NCBI GenBank assembly: GCA_905221605.1
Contig: CAJNDS010000264.1
Location: forward strand, 119,974-183,973
DNA from: Symbiodinium natans
Taxonomy: Eukaryota; Sar; Dinophyceae; Suessiales; Symbiodiniaceae
DNA: 64,000 nucleotides
Direction: 5' to 3'
Both the position numbers and the translations under genes were made by a program. Shown here piece after piece: positions 39,807-47,640 of this stretch. Position 1 is the first letter of the stretch. The number at the start of each line of letters is the position of its first letter. The notes under the pieces are model-generated. The model ran no database searches. It worked only from the letters and a program-made list of their open reading frames with translations, and had not been told where the DNA came from.

Positions 39807-39810
39807 TAGA
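39807..39810 (-). promoter_or_regulatory. Putative late promoter TCTA box (fibre)
   Basis: Minus-strand ATTATTATCTATTTTTT, about 20 bp before the fibre start codon. Confidence 0.4.
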
Positions 39811-39835
39811 TAATAATTTTATTAATATTAATTAT

Positions 39836-40555
39836 TTACTTGGTTAAGTTGTTTGCATGTCTTTTTGTTTTAAGATGTTTATGTAAAGCTGATTTACATA
39901 TTATATCACCACACTCACAGGTAATTTTCACTTTACCCTTTGCTGATAGTTGCTCTTTGTTCTTTTCATAACGTTCTTTGTCTTTTACTTTTCTTTCTTC
40001 CTTTGTTTCTTGGTAATATTCACGCTTCCTTTGTAAATATTCTTCCTTCCTGTTTTCATAGCATTGCTTTTTAGTTTCTGCTACTTTTTCTTTATTGTTT
40101 TCTCTGTATTGTTTGTGGTATTCCTTTTGTTCTTCTTGGTGTTCGTCTCTCCACTTCTTGTTTCTTGCTAATATAGGTTCTTTGTTCTCTTCGTATCGTT
40201 CCTTTTGTTTGGCTAATTGTTCTTCTTTATGGTCTTCATACCAACTTTTCTTATCTCTTCCTGCAACTCTTCCATTTAGTGTTCCTTGTTCCCTTATACA
40301 CTTTCCCTCTTCTGCGTGTAGTTCCTCTGAATTATTGCAGGGAAAGTTGTGCATCAATTCAATGTAAAAGTTTTCTACACCTAAATCATTCATTGCTTGA
40401 TATAGTTTGAAATGCTGTGCTTCTTCACTCTTTGCTTTTGACCTATGCTTAACCATTCTCTTGCTTAAAGCATCGGTTGAACTACCGATGTAAATGTCTG
40501 AATTAATTGTATTTCTAATGCAATATATTTTTGCTTTACTATAATCTCTACTCAT
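39836..40555 (-). CDS. GIY-YIG endonuclease with zinc-finger tail (239 aa)
   Basis: GIY-YIG domain at residues ~8-110: KIYCIRN and DIYIGSS, an Arg in LSKRMVKHR, a Glu in AEEGKCIRE and an Asn in LNGRV. A K/E/Y-rich linker of ~100 residues follows, then CECGDIICKSALHKHLKTKRH, a zinc-finger like those of the TIR gene. Such modular nucleases are usually homing endonucleases. It lies between the fibre and capsid genes on the same strand. Element 1's equivalent region is outside the window. Confidence 0.8.
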   Translation of the reverse strand: MSRDYSKAKIYCIRNTINSDIYIGSSTDALSKRMVKHRSKAKSEEAQHFKLYQAMNDLGVENFYIELMHNFPCNNSEELHAEEGKCIREQGTLNGRVAGRDKKSWYEDHKEEQLAKQKERYEENKEPILARNKKWRDEHQEEQKEYHKQYRENNKEKVAETKKQCYENRKEEYLQRKREYYQETKEERKVKDKERYEKNKEQLSAKGKVKITCECGDIICKSALHKHLKTKRHANNLTK

Positions 40556-40620
40556 ACTTACTCCTACTTACTATAAGATGTTTTTTCTTTATAACATTTT
40601 ATAAGTATTTTTCAATCAGT

Positions 40621-42054
40621 CTAATCATACACTTTCAAACCGAGGTCCTTAATTTCTAGGATCTGTTCCGACAGTAACGTTATATAAATATTATCAGGCA
40701 TAGCAGTAGTTGTTATTGAAGCATTTGCTGGTTTAACTTTTACTAACATCTGTTGTCCAGCACGTGTATTAATTCCAGTATATGAACTATCAGGCACTTT
40801 TTCAAATGAAAACCCAAACACAAATTGACGGTCACGATATTGTCTAAAATCAATTGACATTGAATGTTGATGAAACATTGGAAGATTTAATGCCTTTCTC
40901 AAGTGATAATAGCATTCTTGAAGTGATGTAATCGGATACTCAGCATATAGTTTAGAACCCAATTGTATTTGCATTTGCAAATCAAAATTATTGTCATAAA
41001 TTCCTTCGGTTTGTTCATCCGATTGTTGTTGTGGATGATAGAAACGACAAAATTCCTTGTCACAGTATTCATATCCGGTGCTTGGGTCTCCTTCTTTGTA
41101 AAATGTAATGAATGACGCGACTAATTTTGATACTGAACGGATGACTTGGACATTAATATCAGTTGTGCCTTTTACTGATTGAGATTGTGTAATATAAGTT
41201 GTATAAGTAATGGGTAGGCCTTTTCCTTCTAAAAGATGTTTTACATATTCATTATTCAAATTATTATCAAGGGTGCAAACATCGCAAACAACACGAGCAT
41301 TATTAATTTCCCAATCAGTGCTTGTATTTCTAAATTCAGCGTCTGCTTCTGTGGCGGGATTAACATCAGTTACAAACCTATCTGCCGCATCACCAACTGT
41401 AACATCTTCAGGGTCAATTACACAATCAGTAGCATTAGTCACCAATTCTAATTCAATTGTTAAATTTCCCATATACTTTAAAGGTAAATACTTAAATTGA
41501 CTGAATAAACCACATAGAGGCTTGAATCCAACAATCATTTTATCCTTAAAGCCTTGACAAGTTAAACCATTCACTTCATATTTTAGTCTTGTGTTATTGT
41601 CATTAACGAGAGTTTTAATTTCATCATCGTATCTATAACCGAAACCTTCATTTGCTTCATCTTTTCGTGCTCCTTGAGACATCATTTTAGAGAACATATG
41701 ATGAACTCGGTTGTAATTATCAAAGTCTTCAACAACCTGATTACCAGCAATAATTCGCATTCTTCTGAAAAAACTATAAGGAGGAGATAATGGACGGAGT
41801 TTGTTATTAAATGCTCCAGCGTCAAGATTTTGTAGTGTAAAGAAAATTCTTACTGATTGAGGGTCTAACCAAGCATTATCTTCAGCGTTTAATGAAAATT
41901 TCAATACACGGTTACCACTTGTAGGTTTATAGATATTTGAACCAGAAGGCCAAAACGTAACACTTCTTCTATCAGTAATGTAACTTGAACCTTTATTCAA
42001 TTTGAATGAGAGGTTGTCAATGAGGATATCCTCTGGTGAAAATTGCTCTACCAT
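40621..42054 (-). CDS. Major capsid protein, double jelly-roll type (477 aa)
   Basis: Conserved PLV-type start (DNLSFKLNKG...SVTFWPSGSNIYKP), followed by FSLNAEDNAWLDPQSVRIFF; the composition is beta-rich throughout. Length fits the ~450-600-aa double-jelly-roll capsid proteins of Polintons and PLVs, which trimerise into hexagonal capsomers. It has a TCTA box upstream (42,073-42,076 on minus) and is followed downstream by the GIY-YIG gene. The frame is intact. Assignment rests on N-terminal motif, length, and context with penton and ATPase. Confidence 0.82.
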   Translation of the reverse strand: MVEQFSPEDILIDNLSFKLNKGSSYITDRRSVTFWPSGSNIYKPTSGNRVLKFSLNAEDNAWLDPQSVRIFFTLQNLDAGAFNNKLRPLSPPYSFFRRMRIIAGNQVVEDFDNYNRVHHMFSKMMSQGARKDEANEGFGYRYDDEIKTLVNDNNTRLKYEVNGLTCQGFKDKMIVGFKPLCGLFSQFKYLPLKYMGNLTIELELVTNATDCVIDPEDVTVGDAADRFVTDVNPATEADAEFRNTSTDWEINNARVVCDVCTLDNNLNNEYVKHLLEGKGLPITYTTYITQSQSVKGTTDINVQVIRSVSKLVASFITFYKEGDPSTGYEYCDKEFCRFYHPQQQSDEQTEGIYDNNFDLQMQIQLGSKLYAEYPITSLQECYYHLRKALNLPMFHQHSMSIDFRQYRDRQFVFGFSFEKVPDSSYTGINTRAGQQMLVKVKPANASITTTAMPDNIYITLLSEQILEIKDLGLKVYD

Positions 42055-42072
42055 CTAATATATAAATTAATG

Positions 42073-42076
42073 TAGA
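42073..42076 (-). promoter_or_regulatory. Putative late promoter TCTA box (capsid)
   Basis: Minus-strand ATTTTCTACATTAATTTATA, about 20 bp before the capsid start codon. Confidence 0.45.
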
Positions 42077-42109
42077 AAATTTAATTAAATATAATTGTTA
42101 ATATTATAT

Positions 42110-42301
42110 TTAATCAAATAGTTTAAAGTTATATGAAATTTCTTTATTATTTTTCTTTTTATTCTTAATATCTTTTACTACGTCATTCCCCTCATTATCT
42201 TCAACTAACTTACGTATTTCTTCATAACCGTTTTGTTTAAATTTCTTCTCTTGTTTAGGCTTTTCAATTTTTTCATAACTACTAGATTTATAAGCAAACA
42301 T
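42110..42301 (-). CDS. Hypothetical 63-aa lysine-rich protein
   Basis: Starts MFAYKSSSYEKIEKPKQ; very basic, no domain recognised. It is packed between the lipase-like and capsid genes on the same strand, so probably expressed with the virion genes. Confidence 0.45.
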   Translation of the reverse strand: MFAYKSSSYEKIEKPKQEKKFKQNGYEEIRKLVEDNEGNDVVKDIKNKKKNNKEISYNFKLFD

Positions 42302-42320
42302 TATTAATATAACCTATATT

Positions 42321-42962
42321 TTATTCAAATTGCTCCAAAAATTCTTCTTGTGTTATTGGTAAATTACCTGCTTTATTATGAACGTTGCCTATATCTTGAT
42401 ACGAATGATTTTGTAAAGGGTTTAAAGTCCCCCTGTTTAATGTTAAGCTACCTTTATCAAAAGCACTAACAGGGTCTCCGGCTTTTCGTATTCTTAGATT
42501 TGTGCCTGTGTCTTCTGGTTGTTGTCCTGATACAAACGGAGACCCGTAACTGCGACTTCTGAAAATATTACCGTAATCGTTATTTATTTGTTGTCCTACT
42601 GCTGAACCTAAACTATGACTAATTCTGTCAGTAATACCATAATGTTTTTTACCGTCAATTTCAATAGCATCGTCTTTGATAAATTTATCAACATCTTTGT
42701 ATCTTTTCGTATTTCGTGTTTGGTAGAAAGGTAATTTTAAATCATCATAGAAATCAATAGGGTCCTTTGTTCCTGCTATATACAACTGGCTACCGTTTCT
42801 ATAAATCCTGTTTGGACTCTCATATGCGAGACGGAGACCTTGCGTATCTGTGAGAAAAGACCAATTTCCTGCTAATTCTTCCCTAACATCGTCATGTATT
42901 TTATTTCTTGCTTTATGAAGTTCATATAAAATTCCTTCATTTCCTCGTTTATGTTTGTGCAT
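42321..42962 (-). CDS. Lipase-like (class 3 / alpha-beta hydrolase) virion-module protein (213 aa)
   Basis: Three blocks occur in class-3 lipase order. GLRLAYESPNRIY and YIAGTKDPIDFYDDLKLPF (~42-79) resemble the oxyanion-hole region (RGT...D...DL). ISHSLGSAVG (~114-123) resembles the nucleophile elbow GHSLGG, with S117 as candidate nucleophile. AGDPVSAFD (161-169, candidate D163) and NHSYQDIG (185-192, candidate H186) match the Asp and His positions. The first elbow Gly is Ser here. No signal peptide. It sits in the capsid-penton cluster, so a role in membrane breach or virion maturation is inferred. Homology is my reading of motifs only. Confidence 0.55.
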   Translation of the reverse strand: MHKHKRGNEGILYELHKARNKIHDDVREELAGNWSFLTDTQGLRLAYESPNRIYRNGSQLYIAGTKDPIDFYDDLKLPFYQTRNTKRYKDVDKFIKDDAIEIDGKKHYGITDRISHSLGSAVGQQINNDYGNIFRSRSYGSPFVSGQQPEDTGTNLRIRKAGDPVSAFDKGSLTLNRGTLNPLQNHSYQDIGNVHNKAGNLPITQEEFLEQFE

Positions 42963-43004
42963 TATAATATTACTTATAAATTTATTTATCTCATTATTAA
43001 TATA

Positions 43005-43839
43005 ATGCTCAAATTCAAAAAAGGTATATATTGATAGCAGTTACAAAGTGAGTGGTACACCATCAAATTTTACTATTGACTTACCTGAAACTGTTCAATT
43101 AGAAGACAACATGCTATGTCAAATACATGAGGTAAGCATTCCTCATTCTTGGTACTCAATAAATGAAACAAACAACAATTTATATTTTATGGAAGGAATA
43201 TTACCACCTGCTACACCACAAGGTATAAATTACAGGAAAAAAGCTCTCCCAGTCGGTAATTACACTGCACAGGAATTAGCAACTCAAATAGCAACGACAA
43301 TGAATACAGTTGATAGTGGAGGTAGGACTAATTCTTTTTCAGCATCTTATTCATCATTTTCAAACAAAATTGAAATTATAAGTAATTACCCTGAAGTTAT
43401 TTATAATATTTTGACCGATGCTGATGTTCTTCAAGATACTGAAAGGTTTGTAGAAACTGTTGACGCTAACAATTTAAACTCAATAAATAGGGTTTTAAGC
43501 AATTACATAACAGCTTATGATGCTTCAACGAATGTAGTGCCTTATATTACTGGGTTCATTGATTTAACACCTGTTAAAAATATTTACTTACACTGTAATG
43601 AAGTTAGCAACTACAATCAGTTAACAGTGGCAGGTAATTCATCAATAGTAAAGAAAGTTCCTGTAAACGTCCCCTACTTAGGTATCATTAGTGATAATGA
43701 ATTAAGCGCCGAAGATTATATAGATGTATCGGGAAAAATGCTCCGCCGATTGAATTTTAGATTATCTGACCACCTTAACCAAAATATAAATTTGAATGGG
43801 GTTGACATCTCATTTACCTTAACATTTTTCAGGGGATAA
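43005..43839 (+). CDS. Penton / minor capsid protein, with an apparent start-proximal frameshift
   Basis: Reads YIDSSYKVSGTPSNFTIDLP near the N-terminus, the typical start of PLV and virophage single-jelly-roll pentons. The natural ATG at 43,005 is one frame off: a run of six A (43,017-43,022) has one base more than the frame allows. From inside the conserved motif only GTG (43,048) is in frame. Either a homopolymer assembly error or a real mutation. The C-terminal half is nearly the same as the element 1 penton. It is divergent from the lipase-like gene. Confidence 0.8.
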
Positions 43840-43845
43840 TAAATA

Positions 43846-43863
43846 TCTAAATAGAAAAATCTA
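43846..43863 (+). promoter_or_regulatory. Putative late promoter (two TCTA boxes)
   Basis: TCTA at 43,846-43,849 and 43,860-43,863 before the ATG at 43,877, the same layout as 710-727 in element 1. Confidence 0.5.
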
Positions 43864-43876
43864 GACTACATTAATA

Positions 43877-44494
43877 ATGAGCAGTGAGGAAGTTACCGAA
43901 GTTAAAACTGAAGAAGCAACCGAACCAGTAGCAAATGAAATTATTGAAACAACCCCTGAACAACCCACAGAACAAACTACTGAACCAATAAAACAAGAAG
44001 AGACAACAACACAACCTGTTGAAGAAACTACAGAAGAGACACAACCAACAGCAAAAGCAAAACCTAAAGCACAACCAAAGAAACTAGCCAGAAGCGTTAA
44101 GGTAGTGGAACTGGTTGAGTGTGAAGCCTGTAATAAAAAGATGTTACCTAAGAGTTTAAGAAACACCCACCCACATTATTGTAAGGGACAACCAACAGAA
44201 ACATTACCAGTAAATAAGCAGAAGGCAAGTTATGGGACAAAGGTAGAGCAAAAATTAAGGAAAGAAATTGAAGAAGAGATGAAAGCAAAATATGCTAAAC
44301 CAAAAGAGACAGAACAATATTCTGAGCCTATTGAAGTTAAAACAAAAGCTAAACCAGTTGAGCCAGTTGCGCCAGTTGTGCAAAAACAACTTACAGCAAG
44401 AGAATTATTAGAGGCATCTTATAAAGAAATAAGAAGAGCAAAAAGAGAGGAACACATGCAAAAAATAAACAGTTTTAAATCAAAAATGTTTTGA
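43877..44494 (+). CDS. Acidic/zinc-finger/basic protein, intact (205 aa)
   Basis: Residues 1-55 are acidic and rich in E/T/P/Q. A K/A/P-rich hinge follows, then one finger CEACNKKMLPKSLRNTHPHYC (C..C...H.H.C, about residues 79-100). The C-terminal half is a K/E/R-rich helix ending FKSKMF. Homologue of the frameshifted gene at 741-1,310. Conserved position after the penton in both elements suggests a core function, possibly genome-associated or scaffold. No named family recognised. Confidence 0.7.
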   Translation: MSSEEVTEVKTEEATEPVANEIIETTPEQPTEQTTEPIKQEETTTQPVEETTEETQPTAKAKPKAQPKKLARSVKVVELVECEACNKKMLPKSLRNTHPHYCKGQPTETLPVNKQKASYGTKVEQKLRKEIEEEMKAKYAKPKETEQYSEPIEVKTKAKPVEPVAPVVQKQLTARELLEASYKEIRRAKREEHMQKINSFKSKMF

Positions 44495-44511
44495 TTATTA
44501 ATAATATTTAA

Positions 44512-44515
44512 TCTA
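44512..44515 (+). promoter_or_regulatory. Putative late promoter TCTA box
   Basis: TTTAATCTAAATATTATTAA, 14 bp before the ATG at 44,529. A matching box precedes the homologue in element 1. Confidence 0.4.
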
Positions 44516-44528
44516 AATATTATTAATA

Positions 44529-44849
44529 ATGAGTATGTTCAAAAGCAAGCCAGAGTTTAAAAGAATGCCACAGGTTCAACAATATTATGATGTAAGTGAT
44601 ACTTCTGGTGTTGCCAGTAGGAGGAAGCAAATTGAAGATATGAAATTAAGAATTGAAGAAGCAGAAAACAGAGGTAAAAATGTTGCTTTGCGTAATGACT
44701 GGGTGCAACATCAGAAGAAGAGTCTTTATCAGGGTCAACTGGATGATGTTAACAGACAATTAGAGCGTCCAATGATGCCAGTAAGAACAAAAGAAGAACT
44801 GAAGAAAAAACAACAAGAATTAAAAAATATAATGGCAGAAATAAATTAA
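44529..44849 (+). CDS. Conserved 106-aa helical protein
   Basis: Homologue of 1,736-2,056, same length. Strongly charged, probably one long helical domain with conserved VASRRK, MMPVRTKEEL and KNIMAEI. Unrecognised family; conservation while neighbouring genes differ suggests an essential virion or assembly role. Confidence 0.65.
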   Translation: MSMFKSKPEFKRMPQVQQYYDVSDTSGVASRRKQIEDMKLRIEEAENRGKNVALRNDWVQHQKKSLYQGQLDDVNRQLERPMMPVRTKEELKKKQQELKNIMAEIN

Positions 44850-44869
44850 AATCTAACTTTAAATATAAC

Positions 44870-45901
44870 ATGATTAAAACATTGAAGTCAGAATTAAAAC
44901 TACGACCAACATACGATGAAATGATTGGAATGATTGAAAGTCAAGGGGACCCCAACAGACCATCAATAGAACAAGTAATAGACAGACGCGCTACCTTATT
45001 TAGAAACAATCAATTTGGAAGTCAGTTTGACAACCTTGATTTTCTAGGATTGAAGAAACAAGAAGAAGACAAAGTTAAGAATGATTTACGAAGAGCACAG
45101 TTGAATCATCACGGCGTTATGAATGGTGTATCAACTGCTGTAGCAGGAATGCAAACAAGTGGAACAACGAGCGGATACGATACACCGGTAGAAGCATATC
45201 AAAGTGAAGACGAGGGGTATCCAGACCACATTCGGAATTTAGACGATGCATTTAGAAGGATGAAGGAATTAGAAGAAGAACGAAGAAAGCACATAGAAGA
45301 TGCTAGAAGTGATTTAGACGACGTTCATCATCAGTCATTACCAGCAGGTGTTGAAGTTCATTCAATGGATACTCCAGCACAAAGTAATCAAGGTTATCCA
45401 CCATCATTGCCACCTCCACCACCCCAAGAAGAAGAAGAGGATGAGGAAGAAGATGCTGGTGACCTTACGAATAGATTTGGCTTAATAGGTGATTTTAACC
45501 CAGATAAACTATATGATGACCAAAATATTAAATCAACAGGTTTGATGTTTCAATTGTTTGTTCGTGGTTTGCTTTCAGATGAAATGATAGAATTAACAGA
45601 CAGACTACCCAACGAAGAGAAAAAGAAGAGGTATTTAGTTTCAATAATTGAAGGATTAAAAGAAACTGATGAATGGCAACAAACAGGCTTTTCAGGTAAA
45701 AGAGTTAGGCAAGAAGTGAAGAAGTTTAGAGACATGAGAAGGAATATAAAAAATAAACCTAAAACACAGGAAGTAACACAGGAAGCCAGTTCGTCGTCAT
45801 CACCAATGCGAGACATAGCAGTAGCGGGAGCAAAAGCAGGAGTAGAAGCATTAGCAAAGGCAGGAGCAACAGCAATAGCAAAGGCAGTTTTCCCAGCATA
45901 A
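44870..45901 (+). CDS. LKLRPTYDE-motif protein, probable minor virion protein (343 aa)
   Basis: Starts at ATG 44,870 with IKTLKSELKLRPTYDEM; residues ~1-80 are conserved with element 1. Then comes a low-complexity polar/acidic middle with a polyproline stretch (SLPPPPPQEEEEDEEED), a helical region, and an alanine/glycine-rich C-terminal helix (AVAGAKAGVEALAKAGATAI). The N-terminal LRPTY motif recurs in the next gene, suggesting a shared binding partner. TCTA at 44,852-44,855. Function unknown. Confidence 0.65.
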   Translation: MIKTLKSELKLRPTYDEMIGMIESQGDPNRPSIEQVIDRRATLFRNNQFGSQFDNLDFLGLKKQEEDKVKNDLRRAQLNHHGVMNGVSTAVAGMQTSGTTSGYDTPVEAYQSEDEGYPDHIRNLDDAFRRMKELEEERRKHIEDARSDLDDVHHQSLPAGVEVHSMDTPAQSNQGYPPSLPPPPPQEEEEDEEEDAGDLTNRFGLIGDFNPDKLYDDQNIKSTGLMFQLFVRGLLSDEMIELTDRLPNEEKKKRYLVSIIEGLKETDEWQQTGFSGKRVRQEVKKFRDMRRNIKNKPKTQEVTQEASSSSSPMRDIAVAGAKAGVEALAKAGATAIAKAVFPA

Positions 45902-45923
45902 AATACTCTAAGAAATAATATAA

Positions 45924-46808
45924 ATGCTAAGACGCTCACCAGAGCCTCGCGAGTATTTGCGACTGCGCCCCACATACGAAGAAATTGCAAGGGAAGCGAG
46001 AACACACAGATTAAGAATACTACCAGAGAAGCAGAAAAGAACACAACAAGGTTTATTATTAGATGATGTTGATTTTGATGATTTTGATCTGGGTAAATAC
46101 GATAAGAAAGCAATATTAATGAATGAGAACCCTGATAAAGGAACACAAACGGATGTGTTCAATGAAACACCAAGCGTAACAGAAAGCGAAAGTATGAAAA
46201 CAATAGAAGAAGAAGTAAAACAGACTCAAACAGATGAAAGCGTGTCAAGTGTAGAAAAGGAGCACGAACGCGAACGCGAACAGCCACAGAAAAAATCAGT
46301 AATGCGTAGAGTTTACGATGCTATGTTTGGAGAAGATGAATTCGCAGAGGACGCTTCGGCAGAAGCCTCGCGAGGCATTCGCGACAGAGAAGAAATGCGT
46401 AATAGAAGGCAACAAATTGAACAAGAAGAGGAGAGTGAACCGCCTGTAGAGAAACAACAAACTGAAGAGAGCGCCGATAGTTTACCTATGAATGTAAAGA
46501 AATCTTATGATCCTTCATCGTCGCGAAGCTCGCGAGCCTCTGGCGAGGCGTCTTCATCAAGTTCTCGCAGAAGTTCAAACAGGAGTGTTTTATTGCCAGT
46601 TGAAGAAGAAGCATTAAGTGAACACATACATTCCTCGCCACCTGTTTCAGTTCAAAGTTCTGTTCGTAGCGATAGAACCATTGAATATGTTGAAGAACCA
46701 AGTCCCCCGCAAAGTGTTGTAAGCTCAAGGCGCTCACAGGAAACCATAGAATACATAAGAAGCAGAACCAGTTCAAGGCGCTCAAGTGTTCAGTCTGTAA
46801 GTTCTTAA
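45924..46808 (+). CDS. LRLRPTYEE-motif Ser/Arg-rich protein, intact (294 aa)
   Basis: N-terminal YLRLRPTYEEIAREARTHRL, then a conserved VDFDDFDLGKYDKK. The long C-terminal half is rich in Ser, Arg and Glu (SRSSRASGEASSSSSRRSS), a likely disordered, phosphorylatable or nucleic-acid-binding tail. Homologue of the interrupted gene at 3,125-3,910. It contains GC-rich patches (CAGAAGCCTCGCGAGG near 46,360) unlike the surrounding codon use. TCTA at 45,907-45,910. Confidence 0.65.
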   Translation: MLRRSPEPREYLRLRPTYEEIAREARTHRLRILPEKQKRTQQGLLLDDVDFDDFDLGKYDKKAILMNENPDKGTQTDVFNETPSVTESESMKTIEEEVKQTQTDESVSSVEKEHEREREQPQKKSVMRRVYDAMFGEDEFAEDASAEASRGIRDREEMRNRRQQIEQEEESEPPVEKQQTEESADSLPMNVKKSYDPSSSRSSRASGEASSSSSRRSSNRSVLLPVEEEALSEHIHSSPPVSVQSSVRSDRTIEYVEEPSPPQSVVSSRRSQETIEYIRSRTSSRRSSVQSVSS

Positions 46809-46875
46809 TAAAAATGTATAAGTAGATGTTAAAAATTAATATAATTAATAATGAAATTATCATTATTAATGTATT

Positions 46876-47169
46876 ATGACAGAGGTTATAATTAAGAAGT
46901 CAAAGAACCCAAAAAAGAAATATGATGCAATAATAAATGATAAGAAAACAGTTTCGTTTGGACAAGCAAGTGCAAGTGATTTTACCAAACATAAAGACGA
47001 AGACCGAAAACAGAGATACATAGCAAGACACAAGCCAAACCAAGATTGGAAGGATTACAAGACAGCCGGATTTTGGGCTAAAAACATTCTTTGGAACAAG
47101 CCTACAGTTGAATCTTCTGTAAGAGATACTAATAAAAAGTTTCCAAATCTGAATATTAAAATGAAATAA
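46876..47169 (+). CDS. DUF5754-like protein (97 aa)
   Basis: Core KHKDEDRKQRYIARHKPNQD, then WKDYKTAGFWAKNILWNKPT, matches (from memory) a small protein family widespread in algal giant viruses and PLVs, listed as DUF5754. The pattern is a beta N-terminus with VSFG, HKDxxRKxRY, and TAGFWxxxxLWNKPT. Function unknown. It is absent from the equivalent place in element 1, where the Ser/Arg gene runs directly into the inverted polymerase block. Confidence 0.65.
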   Translation: MTEVIIKKSKNPKKKYDAIINDKKTVSFGQASASDFTKHKDEDRKQRYIARHKPNQDWKDYKTAGFWAKNILWNKPTVESSVRDTNKKFPNLNIKMK

Positions 47170-47217
47170 TTAATAATTAATAATAATATTATTAAAATAT
47201 TATTATTATTAATTACT
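47168..47217. terminator. AT-rich hairpin between convergent genes
   Basis: TTAATAATTAATAATAATAT and its near-complement ATATTATTATTATTAATTA fold into a long stem between the DUF5754-like gene (plus) and the 92-aa gene (minus). Confidence 0.5.
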
Positions 47218-47491
47218 TGCTTGGGTTTCTAGTCAGCGCATCCAACAATTCATGAGGGCTGGAAAGCTCATTAACATTTATATTGTCGTCTTTTATCATT
47301 TGTGCTATTGCCTTTTGACGGTAAGTCCTTCTGAGTTTCTCTCTCTTGTTTTCTATCCACCCCTCCCGTTGTTTCATCTTCAAGTAATACAACCTGTTGT
47401 ATATCGCCAGATTTTTATTGATTTCGTCCATTGTGTAGTCATCAGGGTTTAAATCCTTTGTTATATCGTGATATTTGGATATTTTTACCAT
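47213..47491 (-). CDS. Small basic YNRLYY-motif protein (92 aa)
   Basis: Homologue of 7,969-8,283: LAIYNRLYYLKMKQREGW is conserved. The start at 47,491 (MVKISKYHD) is preferred over an upstream in-frame ATG at 47,647 because the promoter motif lies directly before it and the size matches element 1. Divergent from the polymerase-helicase. Basic, helical, possibly DNA-binding. Confidence 0.6.
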   Translation of the reverse strand: MVKISKYHDITKDLNPDDYTMDEINKNLAIYNRLYYLKMKQREGWIENKREKLRRTYRQKAIAQMIKDDNINVNELSSPHELLDALTRNPSK

Positions 47492-47502
47492 TATTTTCAA
47501 TA

Positions 47503-47537
47503 ATAGTATATATATGTTTATTCCTTTAAATACCTTA
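47503..47537 (-). promoter_or_regulatory. Putative early promoter of the small basic gene
   Basis: The minus strand reads GGTATTTAAAGGAATAAACA, then TATATATACTA, before the ATG at 47,491. Confidence 0.6.
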
Positions 47538-47578
47538 AACGCAGAAAAGAGAAATATATAGAATGAAAGTATGGGCAA

Positions 47579-47620
47579 CCATTCAAGGAAGAAATGTCTT
47601 AAAGAAATGACAACTATATA
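47579..47620 (+). promoter_or_regulatory. Putative early promoter of the polymerase-helicase
   Basis: CCATTCAAGGAAGAAATGTC followed by TTAAAGAAATGACAACTATATA, ending 20 bp before the ATG. The long form of the motif is shared with 60,924-60,968 and 34,681-34,722 (minus). Confidence 0.65.
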
Positions 47621-47640
47621 ATTATAATCTAGCTTACTGT

